DNA of 64,000 nucleotides from Cristatella mucedo (lineage: Eukaryota; Bryozoa; Phylactolaemata; Cristatellidae), in NCBI GenBank assembly GCA_009760855.2, contig WPIO01000022.1:4675001-4739000 (forward strand), written 5' to 3'. Each line of letters begins with the position of its first letter. Position 1 is the first letter of the stretch. Positions 1 through 27,346 of the stretch are shown piece after piece. The translations under genes and the position numbers were made by a program. Under the pieces are notes generated by a model. It was not told where the DNA came from and made no database searches. It worked only from the letters and a program-made list of their open reading frames with translations.

Positions 1-233
1 ATGAGCACATGGTGCAGTGCTCAGGGCAGCAGCGAGGCATCTCTGCCGATACAAGCTTTCGAGGGCCAAAAAAGGCACAATTGACTGTGCCCAGATTAGC
101 TAGCGCCATTCTTGCGTGGGCCCCATAGCCGATGCGGAGGACCAGCAAACACGCTCGCCTCTCGCAAAGCCCGCGCACATGCGGGCAGTCGAAGCTGCAA
201 GGCAGCACAGCGAGCGCACGGGCAGCCTCTCAC

Positions 234-12915
<12,682 letters not shown>

Positions 12916-14177
12916 CTTCGCCACGGGAGGCTGTGCGCTGCTGCAAACGGTTAAACCGAATTGGCCGGCGAGAGCAAAAAACTGGCAGCTTTTGCTGCAC
13001 CCAGCGAGAGGCGATTTGCGGAGGGGCTCGAGCAGCAGCCGATAGCGATTTGGCAACGAGCTGCAAAGGGCGCACGAACGCCAGTGCATGCTGCTCCTGC
13101 CCAAGCCGTGGCACCGACCGCCGACAAGCCGGCTGGCCGGTGCAGAAAAGAAAGGAAGCCATTCATGGGGAGTCATTCGTCGCCTGGTGCGCAGCAGCCG
13201 CCACGCCAATGGCCATGCCGCGGCGACTACAACCGGCCGGCAGGGCCGGCCTGGTGCCTGCGAGGTGGCGCTGGGCGCCAGCCTTCACTAAGCCTTCCTT
13301 CATTCCTTTCTTTTCCCAAATTGCCCCATGGTATTCGCACTGCTTCCGGCTGCTGGAACGCCCGCTGTCGACCATCGTGTCCATCCTGTCTTCACTAGCC
13401 GACCGAGCGCGCAGCGGCGGCGGCTCAGAACCGATCGGCAGGTGAAGAGCTCGGCAGTGCTGGTGCACACACAACTGCATTCCGTCTTCCTGCTCGGTGT
13501 GTGTTCGGCTCGTCGTTTCGCCAAGGATGATGAGGACAACGAGACAGCATCAGAGCCCGGCCCCCTACACTCGAAGCGGGTGAAGGCCGCGGCGTGTTGC
13601 CTCTTCCGCCCGGCTGAGCTCGCTCGAAGCTGGACCAAGCCTCCTCCAAAACGAGGCCTGGCACCCTGCACTCGACACGCCCTTTCCCCCAATCAAAACC
13701 AAGCTGCTGCTGCTGCTGCTGCTACTGCTTCTTTGCTGCCGCATCAGACATCCTTTCACAAAACTTCAGAACTAGCTAGATCCTTAAGGGAGATTGGTCA
13801 GCAACAAAAAAAAAGCTTAACCAGTTTGCCGAAGGCCAATTGGATGGTCTGATTAAAATGGTTTGGGATTTCGTCTAGCTACTATCCCATGGCACTAGTG
13901 GTTCGACTGGACAGATACAAGCAAGCAATCACCCGCATGGCTTACCATCCATTTGGCAGCTAAAGTAAGCTGTCGAGGCCATTTAAGATTCAATCGTTCA
14001 TGGCATACAATTTTGAGCCTAATGCAAGTCTAGATGCTCTTAGAATTATGTATCCCAAGACAGCAGCAGTCCTGCATGGCCAACTGCATGCAAGTGAATT
14101 GCTTGCGGTCATCAAAGCTGCCACAGTGCTAACGTCTTGCCTTCTCTGGTTGGGCAACTGGCCCACCCAAAATAGTA

Positions 14178-14700
14178 TTACCAGCATACAGCATAACACA
14201 TCCATCTGACTTTCGTGTGTAAGGGCTCGACTGCCTCGTGCGACCTGCTGCTGTGCCAGGTGGCTGCATAGAAATGGAATTCGTGCACATTAGAAAGCTG
14301 CATTAAGACCACAGTGGCGACAGAGCCATCGACAGCTTGGGCTACGAACGGTAGAATCTGACTGACTATACCATATCGGGCGGTGTTTCCGGTGGGTTTA
14401 TGTATAAGGAAGCATTGACCCCGCTCCAGCTTCACCAGGTCGCCGACGTAGCAGAAATAACGTCACAGAGTCAGGCCAGTTTCGGTGGGCATGCACTCTG
14501 TAGTGCATACTAGGACAGGTAACACGACCCCGTGGCTGCGCCCTTCAGATGACTCATCGCATGCCAAATCGCATGTCCGCAGCCCAGAGCGAATCCTGCC
14601 AGCTCGATCGATGTAGATCCGAGAGCCTCCAGCGTTTACTAAGCAGTCGCCGAAGCCCAGACATCCCAAGCTCATGCGATCGCCACCGGTCTGCTCAGCT
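14178..14700 (-). pseudogene. coding-looking remnant of unknown origin
   Basis: The minus strand reads RYFCYVGDLVKLERGQCFLI and then a segment with TGNTARYGIVSQILPFVAQ. The composition is gene-like (G-D-x-V-x-L-x-x-G followed by a beta-rich run), and it is preceded, across a stop, by another open stretch. There are no clear splice sites. It could be a decayed transposon gene or a pseudogene; I do not recognise the family. Confidence 0.3.
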
Positions 14701-15084
14701 AGGAACAGTGATTGAGCCGACTCGGGTTAGGAGAGGCAAAGCCAAACAAAGAATCACTTCAAGCACTATCGGAGAGTTGCTGACACTAGCTATGTCAGCC
14801 TCCATCGCCAAGAAGTCGCTATTCCAGGGACATAAGCAGCAGAGCTATCAAGGTGGACAAAAGGCTACGAGTATCGTCGACAAGCTGGAGTACAAGCTCC
14901 CATTAGTAGAGTGCAGCATAATATTAGTATTTGATACATAATTATGTAACATAATATACTACATGATTATAAATTAATTAGGCCGGCTGCTAGCTTAGTT
15001 CCTGGGACGGCTGGCAGCGATTGGCAAAGACAGCATACATCTGATTGGAATGACGAACAACGAATTGAAAAATATGCATATTTA

Positions 15085-15225
15085 CATGCACAATTTTCAT
15101 TTGCTTAGCACAAAAAGAGAACTGAATCTCTCCTATACAGGCCCTTCACGTGCGTGGCAGAGTTCGAGTCTACGACCTCGGTCGTCAAAGGCATACATAC
15201 ACCTGGGCCAAACCGGGGAGACAAT
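15085..15225 (-). mobile_element. SINE-2, diverged copy
   Basis: tttgcttagcac...agagaactgaatctctc, then gagttcgagtctacgacctc, with the family's order of tail, B box and A box on the minus strand. Confidence 0.75.
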
Positions 15226-15639
15226 GTTGGAGCAGGCTGAACTCAGTTATTTGGCAACACGTCTACGGCCGAGAAAACTTGGAAATTGCATGCACAAAAC
15301 AAACTGCTACAATCGCCTGGCCAAGCTCAGCTACAAAGACGGGCGCTAGGGTGGCTAAACGACACCGTGCCAGCACTGAGGTCAGTCTGAACTCAACTGC
15401 CAAGTCAGCATCTGTTCCATCTAGCCAAGAAGGAAATGGTAGAGGACTGTCAGCCTAGGCGATTCAAGTTGTTCAACGACTTATCTAGCAATTCCTCAAT
15501 CATTTAATTACCCCAGGCCTCTAGTACACCCATTCGCCCCAGAAAAACCATTTTGCCTTTCGTCCCCATGCAAGATCGTTCTTTCGGGTCGAACATCCAA
15601 GAGCTCGAGACTTTTGGGGGGAAGTAAAGTAAAGTAGCC

Positions 15640-17270
15640 TGGATCGCGAAGCGAAAGCCATCGAACGATCCAGTTGGACACGCGTAGGGTGATAATTCGG
15701 CAGGGCACCGCGGCGAAGCTTGCCAAAACAAATAACGATCAAGCTCTGCAATTCTGCCGGCCACTGTCAAGATTCAGAGCAGACAAGGCTGCGTAAGATC
15801 TCGCGAGCCGGCGAGCGAATGCGTGAGAGAAGCGGCTGCAGGTCAAGCGCCTTATCTTCTGTAGTACTGGAATCCGACAAAAGCGCAGGCAACATTGCGT
15901 AGCTAGGAGAGCAGGCAGTCTTTTACTCACCTCTCGATAGCCAGGCGGCGGTGAGAGGCACCAGTGACAGGCCGGCGACAGTGCCGCTGCAGGCTCCGCT
16001 CTCTATATCGCGAAGGAAACCGCCAGGCCCGCAGTCTATAAGCCCGCGGCGCGGAGCCAACGGTCAGAGCCCCGGGAGCAGGTTCACGTGATGATAAGCC
16101 GATCTCGAGCTGAGTCCGCCGGATCGCACGCGAGGGATTCTCCGCTGCTACTGTCGCAAGGTCTGCTGCGTCGCTGGTGCTAGCCGATTGCACTCGATGC
16201 GATCTGAATTGAATCTCAGTTCGCCTCCCGAAGCAAATAAATTGCGCTCAGCCGCAGCCGCCGAGTAACGGCAGCTCTCAAGTTGAGAGGTCAAGTTGAG
16301 CCGCGAGAGGTCGAACGCTCCTTTATCTTTGCAGCGCCATATCTCCCTCGGCTGAGGCAGAGCGCCTGTCCGCCTTTGCCACCGCGACGGGATAGTGATA
16401 TCGCCTAGCCTTTACAACAAGTCGTGAGAGACGCACGAGTTTATCGCCGGTAGATAAATAACGCCGTCAGTGCAGTTTGCAGCCGAACGTCTTCAGGCCG
16501 CCGCCGCCGCCGCCGCCCCCTGCCAGCTCAACTTTAGTAGGAGGCGTGTCCCAGGGTCGGGGTTGCTGCCCCGAGTAGATCCGCGGTCCCGTTGCGGCCA
16601 CGCTCGTTTAATAATACCGTACGTCTTATCGAGCGCCGAAGAGCGCGCGACACCGGAAGCTGGGCCGGTGCGGCGCCGCCGCAGCCAGACGAGGCGAACC
16701 GCGGGATTTAGCGACGGACACGATCGCGATTTCAGCAGTTTAGCTAGCGGCCGTCGCGCCGTCCCACCGGCCTCCCGCCCGCCAATCGACGGAGCCCGCC
16801 TCTCAGGCTCTCCGGCTTCCGGTGGGCTGCTAGCGTGACCTCAATCGTCAGCGGCGGTGCCGCTGCCGCTCAAACCGCGCGAACGACCGCAGCTCCACTG
16901 GCCGCCGCGCCAGCGAAGGCGCCGCGCCAGCGAAGGGCCGCTGAGACCGACGGGCCGCTCGCAAACAGTCGCGCGCGCGGTGCGAAGCCTCCGGGCCGCG
17001 AAAACGCCGGGCCGACCTATGAATTGGATGGAGGGCGACCGCTTGTACCGCGGCTTGCCCGCACTATACAGCCGCCGAGAAGCTGACGGCGCCCGGTGTC
17101 GCAGTCGGCTTGCGCTCGATTCTCAGGCTTCGTTTCGATGGGGAAAATTACAATAACGCTTCATTTGCGTTGCATCGTAAGAAAACCCGCCTGGGCTCTT
17201 CTGGGCCGCTATGTACAGCGATGGGCCGCTCAATTCAGCTATGCTTAACCACGACCGAGGCTCGTCATCG
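15640..17270. promoter_or_regulatory. GAA: CpG-rich block, candidate promoter of the alpha-glucosidase gene
   Basis: Visibly denser in CG dinucleotides than the surroundings, with a (CGC)n run near 16499, and almost free of recognisable transposons. It lies just upstream of the first minus-strand donor, where an unmethylated promoter would be expected. I have not computed observed/expected CpG. Confidence 0.45.
15931..16193 (-). other. GAA: candidate first exon of the alpha-glucosidase gene (5' UTR or extra coding)
   Basis: The minus strand has a perfect donor, atcgagag|gtgagt. An open frame of 88 codons starts at an ATG at 16193 and ends at this donor. Spliced to 12940 it stays in frame with the glucosidase (ag + c gives Ser), so it could extend the protein by about 95 residues. 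Alternatively it is untranslated and the ATG at 12915 is used. The true 5' end is unknown. Confidence 0.4.
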
Positions 17271-17283
17271 CGGCCGGTAGACC

Positions 17284-17490
17284 TTGATCAGGCCCTCTTA
17301 TAGGCATCTAGTCATCTCCAAAGACTCTCGCACTAAATTTAAGTATTTCGGCGATCGAGCATTCGGCTCGCTCTCACCGAAAGTCTTCAACTCACTTCCG
17401 GTTACGGTCGCTACCTACAATTACTTAACATTATTTCAGTCTCACCTATTGAAGCATCCGTTCCGATCTAGTTTCCCTTCGTCCCAGTGA
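17284..17490 (+). mobile_element. LINE C-terminal remnant of a third family
   Basis: A 68-codon frame reads FKYFGDRAFGSLSPKVFNSL and ends with HLLKHPF, the layout of the extreme C terminus of CR1/Jockey-type reverse transcriptases. Its sequence is distinct from LINE A and LINE B. Confidence 0.65.
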
Positions 17491-17714
17491 ACTTGCCTCG
17501 CTTGCTCCTGCTTGTATGCTTTGCGTGCTTACCTGATGCATGATTCGGAGCATAGTCAGACATAGCCAGACGTCCTACTAACCAGCGGCTACTAGTGTCT
17601 TCATGTTTGCTACAGTATGCTGGCCTGAGCATGGTACTTTTTTTTGGCTTTTCCATGCTTTTCATACGTACATGTAACAAACCCTTAGTTATTGACGCTC
17701 TTGCAAAGAGTTCG

Positions 17715-17775
17715 ACAAAGCCTGGCTAGATATTAAGTTCTCTTACGGCACTATACAAAAGACCTATATAATTAG
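17715..17775 (+). mobile_element. LINE A/SINE-2 type 3' tail
   Basis: gatattaagttctcttacgg + cactatacaaaa, then a short att repeat; too short to assign to the LINE or the SINE. Sequence from 17491 to 18074 otherwise shows no gene. Confidence 0.55.
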
Positions 17776-18074
17776 TATTATTAAAACAATGGCAGCAAGT
17801 GAAATAATTATATATTCTGAGCAGAAAGAGGAAACAGGAAAGCAGAAGCAGGAAAACTGGAAAAAAACCCTAACTCAGAAGCAGGAAACTTGGAAACAGT
17901 AGCGGTAAAACAACTCCATGTCATGCCTTCAGAGCCTGCAGCTCATAGCTAACGACTGAAATAGTTCAATAGCAAGAGGTTGAGAAGTCATACCGGCTTA
18001 AGCTTTATTTGAAAACATAAATCTTCATAAGAGGACAGCAAAAACAACCGCCCATGCAGTATCTGCATTTACAA

Positions 18075-20479
<2,405 letters not shown>

Positions 20480-21599
20480 CTTCCCCAGGTTGCATCGCAC
20501 CCAAGTCTTAAACCAGTCACAATTCTATAGCACTTGCCACGTTGCCTCGTCTCATTTGATGCCACTACCACACTTGGCCCATCGTAAAGGCAGTCAACTC
20601 ACTGGTCTTAGGCATGCCAATTAGCGACAGCATTATGTAAGAATATGAGATTAAGCGCTGTGCTTTAAAGTATCTCCAAAAAGGGCAATCAGGTCGTTTT
20701 CAGGTGCTACAAAACGTTAAAATCTGCAACCTTTAACGAATTGGTCGACAGTGTCGAACATGTGCATTCTCAAAGTTTTTCTGAAGAATACACTGCATAT
20801 AAGTACCAGAAACCCTTAGTTTATGATGAGTAGCAGGCGTTTAACCATGAACGATTAGGCAGAAACAGAAAGAAATAGTGCACTCAATTAACATTGCGCC
20901 TTTCACGATGGCATTTCCATAAACCAGTGTATACAATATACAAATAACGAGATAATGTGCCTCCGACACTCGAACTTCATTTAAAAATGACAGATGCCCC
21001 ATTTTACAGTACCTTGACAAATATCTAATTACCTATTTTTTGGGGGTACTTCTACATTGGCACTAGTATAAAAACATAAAAATGCACCGGTTATGGTCAT
21101 TTCTTAACCGCACACCATCGCTAATCGGCATCCTTGAGACCATTTAGCTAACTGTTTTTACGAAGGACCAAATGTAGGCTTTGCACCAAGTCAGACTTGG
21201 AAACAATGCAATGGCAAAACAGTTGCAAATTGGCGAGACTTCGGTGAGGTATGACCTGAAGGAGATGGCTACGACCAGTGACATCGATAATGCAAAGAGA
21301 CACTGCCACCAACATGTCACTAAGATATGTACAACAACGAATGTCAAAGAAAACTGATAAAGAGTGATGCTTTAGTCATCACTGCAGCCCTGCGAGGGTT
21401 CTTCCTCAAAGCCTGCAGGATGCTACCGGAAAGCTAGTTGGTAAGGACAAGATTAGGTATCGACTAGATGAACAAAATATGTTTTCCTATAATTTGAACA
21501 AGAAGCCACTTCGAATGAAGCAATGACAGTACATTTGCCATGTTTGGTAATTACAAATAATCACGCTGTGTGCATCATTGCTCCATTGACGATTTCAAT
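20480..21599. other. intergenic, no gene seen
   Basis: A/T-rich sequence without long open frames or recognisable repeats. The first part may hold the promoter of the uncharacterised gene. Confidence 0.5.
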
Positions 21600-21965
21600 G
21601 ATAATTGCCTTCAGAAGGTTAAATTTGGCTGAAGAGGGGTCGTGATCTGGGGCTGCCTCGATCGCAGAAATTTGGCAAAATGATGCAAGAGGTTAATTTA
21701 TAGCTCTTTCAGAACGTTGCAGTACCTGATGAGCCTTCGTGGAGATAATCTCTTTCCAAAAGGTCAATGAGCCCAAGCACGAGGCTAAGATAATTCAATA
21801 TTTTTTCCGAAACACTTTTGAATTTAGTTTAGGGCCATCAGCTAACAGAGTGGCCTAGTCAATCTTCAGACCTCAATCCCGCTGAATGTCTCTAGGGTGG
21901 TGTGGATAGAAGAGTCCACGCTCCGATTGTCGGAACGACTTCTAAAGACTTGCTTTTCTTAAGTC
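21600..21965 (+). pseudogene. Tc1/mariner transposase remnant (C-terminal half)
   Basis: Translation with stops and frameshifts gives VKFG*RGVVIWGCL and later EWPSQSSDLNPAECL*G. These correspond to the V-M-V-W-G-C and W-P-x-Q-S-P-D-L-N-P-I-E motifs of DD34D transposases. Dead element. The inverted terminal repeats are not visible. Confidence 0.85.
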
Positions 21966-23057
21966 AACATGATGTTCAGAGAACGACAAGGCCAGATGCT
22001 TGCGAATACGTTTGCCCTATGACCCAGAGGCTCAGACAGGTTATTGCTTATCGCGGTGGTCTAACTTCCTTTTAGCGCCACAAATTGATAAATTGCACTG
22101 AAACTTTGCTAACATGCTACCTAATCTTTTTATATGTTTTGCATGATTACAGCAGGTCGAAGCAACGGTTTTTCCTAAAGCGGAACCGGATCCCTTTGGG
22201 TCTGGTGGCCATTTTGGTGGCTTTGCCAATGCTCTTGCACTCGCGTGGGTATGTGAGGGCACTCTCCTTTACCACGACGCTTGGTGTGCTACACTAATCT
22301 CAGCACACTTTGCTTGCTAGGCTAATCTAAACACGACCTTGCAACAAAGCAAGCAAAACAGTCATGATGGCAATTGGCAGCAGCAGCAAGACCAAGCACT
22401 GGCACGCCGAGGAGGCAGCGCCACCTTACGGTAGAAAGGCTCCGTGAGAAATCCTGCTCGTTGCCCAGCTCCTTCTTACACTTCGCCAGCCAATACTACA
22501 ATGCAGGCCATCTGCAGGGTCAAGAGCGGCCGAGTACCGTCGTAAGCATAAGTATAGATGGAAAAAGTTCAGAATGCATATGCAAAGGTCGGTAAATTAG
22601 TTACTTACAGCCAAGTTCTCCTCTTCCTTATTTTTAAACACTGCTGATTTCTCTGCAAATATATAAGAGATGCAGATCTGCTGGCATCTGATGAAATATG
22701 CGACTTACTAACAGTCATCCTGGGTGGAAGGCAATTCGTGCCACGTCCAAAAGCAATAGGTCACAGCAGCTTGGCTTGCATAGCCAAGGCAGCAAACATT
22801 TTTCCTAAAGAGTACGTCAAAACGAGGCTGGCGGATCCCAAGCACCCCAGCCCTGATTGTAGGGAAAGGCCCCGTGGTTCTAGGAAAAATGGCAGTGGCC
22901 GATAGAATGAATGCCGGCTATGAATGCACGGATTTAGCCGTGCGCCTGGAGTTTCCAGCCAGTAACGCCAGGAGTTTCCATCTATTAATGCAGTAGATAC
23001 TAAATGGCTGTGCCCGTCTAAGGGAGAACCTTTCGGTAGCTAAAAAAAAAATATATA
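21966..23057. other. intergenic, no gene seen
   Basis: Mixed unique sequence. The short frame near 22374-22595 has no recognisable domain. Confidence 0.45.
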
Positions 23058-23205
23058 TATAATTCATTTGTTTAGCGCCCTACGAGAACTTCATGTCTAT
23101 TCAGGCGCTTCACATATACCACGAGGCTCGAACTCACGACCTCGGCCAGACCTTGGTCGGGGCGAGCACCTTAACCGCTGGGTCAAACCAGCTCGGCAAG
23201 TCAAG
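23058..23205 (-). mobile_element. SINE-2, well preserved
   Basis: attcatttgtttagcgccct, then gaggctcgaactcacgacct + cggccagacc and gctgggtcaaaccagc: tail, B box and A box of the family in minus orientation. Confidence 0.85.
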
Positions 23206-24429
23206 CTTGAAATTGCTACTTGCCAAACGTACAGTGTAGAGAAGAAAGAATAGGCAGCTAAATTGGCAGCCTCGAATGTTCGAAAATGTTCGAAATGCCG
23301 ATTTCACCGATAGAAATGTGAAATCTGAGCAGCAAGCTTGGCTGAGTTGAGATTCGGGTGTTTAAAGTCAGGTGGTAACAGCCTGCAACCATCAAAGTTG
23401 CAGGAGAAATATGTGGCTGGAGTGCAAAGACAGGTAAAAGTCAGCTGAGACAGTTGTCAAACTCTTAACCACAGCGTGCTTGGAGCTGGGATGCAATCTA
23501 CAGCTGAGTAGCCTTCGCAATGAATACGCAGTCGCATTAAATACCGATGCCGAGAAGCACAGCTAGCAGTGACAGCATCTCAGCACCCTATAGAGAACGT
23601 GGAGGGCTGCCCTATCGGAATGAGGGGGTATAGGGTGTTTTCAGTGCACCCAGCAGGTGCTTACTCTTACGTACACGCTTTGGAAATGTGTGCCAATAGA
23701 TCGGTTAATAATACAGCACCTCTAAGCCTGCAGCATATGATCTTTACTCTGTTCAAGATCGGTCAGTGTTCTTAAAGAGAATGACAGAGCGCCCAGATGG
23801 GTTGAAGTCGCGACTGTACAGCAGTTAAGACAGCAGCTAATCTATGTTAACCGTAGCTTACTCGGAGCAAGAATGCAATCGCCAGCTGAGCTTTCGAAAA
23901 AAGCCGAGACAAATTAAATATAGATACTAACCACTGTAGTTACCAGCTTTCGCATGCATCGTAAGCAGGTTACTCAGAATGTGTTGGAGCTGTGCTCTAC
24001 TGTAATACTACGGATGAGAGTTTCCTCTGTGAGTCGAGTCGGTGTGGTTGCTGTTAAGTAAGCACTTTTGGGCGACTCAAAAGAACACTTACTAAAATAG
24101 TACCTATTAGCCTTCAGCAAATGACCTGTAAAACCATGGCAGACCGTAACAAGGTGTGCAAGCTTGTGTGCAGGCTTAAGGTGTGCAAGCTTGTGTGCCA
24201 AAGTAGTAATAACGGGTGAATAAATGTGTATGCCGACATCTATTTATCCGAGTTTGTCTACGAGTGAATGTGTGCAAACACGTTCGTCTGTTTATTCTTT
24301 GAGTGATTTAGATTATAAGTGAGTCCGCACGTGTGCTGTCAAATGGCTGAGTCAGTGCACAATCAGATGTTAAGGTACTTGAAATTTGCGTACATGTAAA
24401 CTCCACGGTTTATGCTCACATTACCTGTA

Positions 24430-24644
24430 TATGTGTGTGTGTGTGTGTGTGTGTGCGTGTGTGTGTGTGTGTGTGTGCTTGCTTATCTGTGTTCTGTCTT
24501 TCCGTGTGTGTATGTTTGCACACGAGTACTCGTGTTGATGAATGAACAAGTACGGTTACGTATGAGTGGGTTAGTCTGTTAGTGTGAGTGCATGACAGAA
24601 GTTGCATTCTATGAGTGTCCATGAGTGTGTGCGGGTACTTTTTC

Positions 24645-24692
<48 letters not shown>

Positions 24693-24700
24693 ATGTGTGC
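24430..24700. repeat. two (GT)n microsatellites
   Basis: gt repeats at about 24431-24477 and 24645-24690, separated by sequence rich in gtgtg motifs. 23206-24430 shows no gene. Confidence 0.95.
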
Positions 24701-24859
24701 ATGCACCCGTGCAGTTAATGACCAAACTGTGCATTCGTCAGTAGCAGCAAAGCTCTATAGTATGAGCTTGGAAACTCTCGGCAAGTTGTTGGTCGAACAT
24801 AGCAGCAGCAAACCTGTCCTTCAGGGTCATGCTTTTGAAGTGCCGGTCTTCCCTCGAGA

Positions 24860-25030
24860 AGTTACTCTTGGGTGACCCCAATCATGGCAGTGCCTCTGTG
24901 CTACCATAGTCCAAATGTTTCCTAATAGTGTTCCTAACAGCACCATCTGAGATCTTCAGCCGCCTTGTAATATCTAGGTTTTAATGGCCATCTCTGTGCA
25001 GCAACATCAAAACCGCTCGTGCAACCACAG
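24860..25030 (-). pseudogene. Tc1/mariner transposase remnant (N-terminal HTH)
   Basis: The minus strand reads DITRRLKISDGAVRNTIRKH, then LDYGSTEALP and GSPKS, the layout of the paired helix-turn-helix DNA-binding domain of Tc1 transposases and the start of the linker. Stops interrupt it. Orientation and position show it is not the other half of the 21.6 kb remnant. Confidence 0.75.
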
Positions 25031-25448
25031 AAAGGTGTGCAACTGGCAACACGTTCTAGTTGCATACCTTGCATCTCTATGGCAGGGAATGGATTCAACA
25101 GGTGAAGGAGACGTCCGGGTACCTTAGCTCATCGTTGGTCGAGGCGTCATCGCTGACAAAATGGGCAAAAATGGGTTTTGCTGGATGGCATCCAAGAGGG
25201 GGTGACTAGTCACGTAACCACACCTCCCCATCTCTTTACGTTGGACGGTTGGCTCGGTTGCCGACGAATGCAGTTATTTAATAATCCAAGAGTAGTCAAC
25301 TAAAACTTAGTGCAAAATTATATTGACGGATTGTTACACTTTAATAATTAGTGCAGCTTAATGACTTACTCGAATACTGGCATTAGCAACAACCGAACTC
25401 AAGCTCGATGGACCAGGTGCATACAAACTTTTAGAGAGCAGTATATAT

Positions 25449-25454
<6 letters not shown>

Positions 25455-25503
<49 letters not shown>

Positions 25504-25506
25504 CTG

Positions 25507-25602
<96 letters not shown>
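25455..25602. repeat. (AT)n microsatellite
   Basis: Two at runs separated by a short gtatatatatactgc interruption. Confidence 0.97.
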
Positions 25603-25603
<1 letters not shown>

Positions 25604-25719
25604 CATTTACATAGACACACTCAAGTGCAGAGCTGTCGGTAAAGCCTCATAAAATGGCCACCGGATCCAAAAAGTTACGATTGTAAATGAAAACCGTTAT
25701 TGAAACCTGTTGTAATCGT

Positions 25720-25903
25720 ACACACAGGGACCCACTAAATGCTGTCATAAATAGATGCGTTTTAGTTTCTTTTTAAACGTGGACAAGTCAGGAGATGTCA
25801 TGACACAAGTTAGAAGTTCCGAGCTTTAGGAGCATACGAACTAAAGGCACGGTCTCCAAAGGATTTGAAGTGTGTGTGTGTGTGTATATATATATACATA
25901 TAT

Positions 25904-25935
<32 letters not shown>

Positions 25936-25960
25936 GTTTGCATATATATATACATATATG

Positions 25961-26049
<89 letters not shown>

Positions 26050-26180
26050 AACGATTAGATTCCAAAAAGCGAGTGGTACGACACTTAGCCTGGTGGGGGA
26101 TAGATCTGATAGGTAGGCTGGAGCCAAAGTATGATGGGACCTAAAAGTGAGTGACAAATGTGACAAGTTACACCACTTCG
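25720..26180 (-). mobile_element. LINE A 3' fragment split by a microsatellite
   Basis: Minus-strand matches to the LINE A C terminus ([27 protein letters not shown]) flank a GT/AT microsatellite at 25870-26046 that has expanded inside the coding remnant. Confidence 0.8.
25870..26046. repeat. compound GT/AT microsatellite inside LINE A
   Basis: gt repeats, then imperfect at/ac, then about 80 nt of pure at. Confidence 0.95.
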
Positions 26181-26651
26181 AAAAACAAAAACCGGTCTGA
26201 GCCACCACAGCAAGTGTATTGGCCTTGACAATGATATCGTTCTCCTAACGTCCAGTAGACTTGAGAAAATGACTGGTGAAAAACTGTCTGGTTAAAAACG
26301 GGCAATCGCTCTTCGTGCTTCGGTCTAATGTTTCGCGGTCGATTGCGCGCTACTTCTCATTAACAAGGGGTCGCCGATGCTGTTGTGCTCGAGTGTGATG
26401 TAATGTGAGTGTGAACTGTTGGGACTTACATATAGAAAAATGTCAATACCCGTGCAGAATTTGGGTGGGAGGCATGACAGGCCGGCTAAAGCTAGCCATC
26501 CAAACAAGAGCGAGCAACGAATGAGACACAAATTGAGAAGGATGAGCAGGAAAAAGCTCAAGGAAGCTCAAGGAGGTAGAGGCTTGAACTGGTCTCTTAA
26601 GTGCATGAACTTGGTCAGAGCATATTCGAGCCTATGCTGATACGTATGCAC

Positions 26652-26789
26652 AATCTACTCTCCTGCAGCCGACTATGGCACATCCTTTCAAGCCATCCGG
26701 AACTGCTACTTCCATGCTACTCACTTCCCTTTGCAGCAAATGTAAAGCGCCTAGAAAGAGATTAAGTTCTGAGGGCGCTTTATCAAGTA

Positions 26790-26841
<52 letters not shown>

Positions 26842-27025
26842 TCAACTGCTCTCCTGGTGCAGCTCTGATTCTCACTTTCTCTTTGTTTCGTGGGACGAAG
26901 TCTGCTGGCTACCGAATGCACACCGAAAGCCACTTGGACTTTAAGTGCGCTATCAAAAACTCTCCTTCGTAACACCCACATAGTCTTTGTGGCATTGTGG
27001 AGTTACAGATGGAGATACGTTACAT
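26652..27025 (+). mobile_element. LINE B 3' fragment, host of a nested LINE A tail
   Basis: LINE B sequence runs to ...atgctactcac at 26724 and resumes with acctcaactgctctcctgg near 26838, as in the unbroken copies at 11.3 and 29.0 kb. It ends with gagatacgttacattacg. Confidence 0.9.
26725..26838 (+). mobile_element. LINE A 3' tail nested in LINE B
   Basis: Only about 114 nt: ctttgcagcaaatgtaaagc, the conserved tail with gagggcgctttatcaag, and (ATT)n of about 48 nt. Severely 5'-truncated insertion. Confidence 0.9.
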
Positions 27026-27346
27026 TACGATGATAACAACTGGCTGAGATGTCGGCTGTGCAGGCCAGGTCAGTCAGCCGAGTGCAGAAGCAATTATGAC
27101 AAACAGTCACAACACACGACCGACCCCGCCCCATCCAAACAGTGAAGTACAGCTAAAGGACTAGAACTGCCAGGCAGGTCCACGTATAAGGTACCCAACT
27201 GAGAAACAAAGTTATGTGCATGTTGCTCCCTAAAGCCGGTAGTGGCTTCTTTCTAGCTAACATTGAGGGGCATATAGGCAAGGCCCGTCCATCCACGGCC
27301 TACTTTATTTAATCTGGACGCATGATCTAGCTGATCAGCTAGATCA

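Larger units (their letters stand above)
12941..15930 (-). other. probable first intron of the alpha-glucosidase gene
   Basis: Bounded by a perfect minus-strand donor (gtgagt from 15930 downwards) and a good acceptor (12941-12942). GC-rich to about 13.9 kb. It contains a short coding-looking remnant at 14178-14700 and a SINE-2 at 15085-15225; otherwise I see no gene. Confidence 0.5.
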
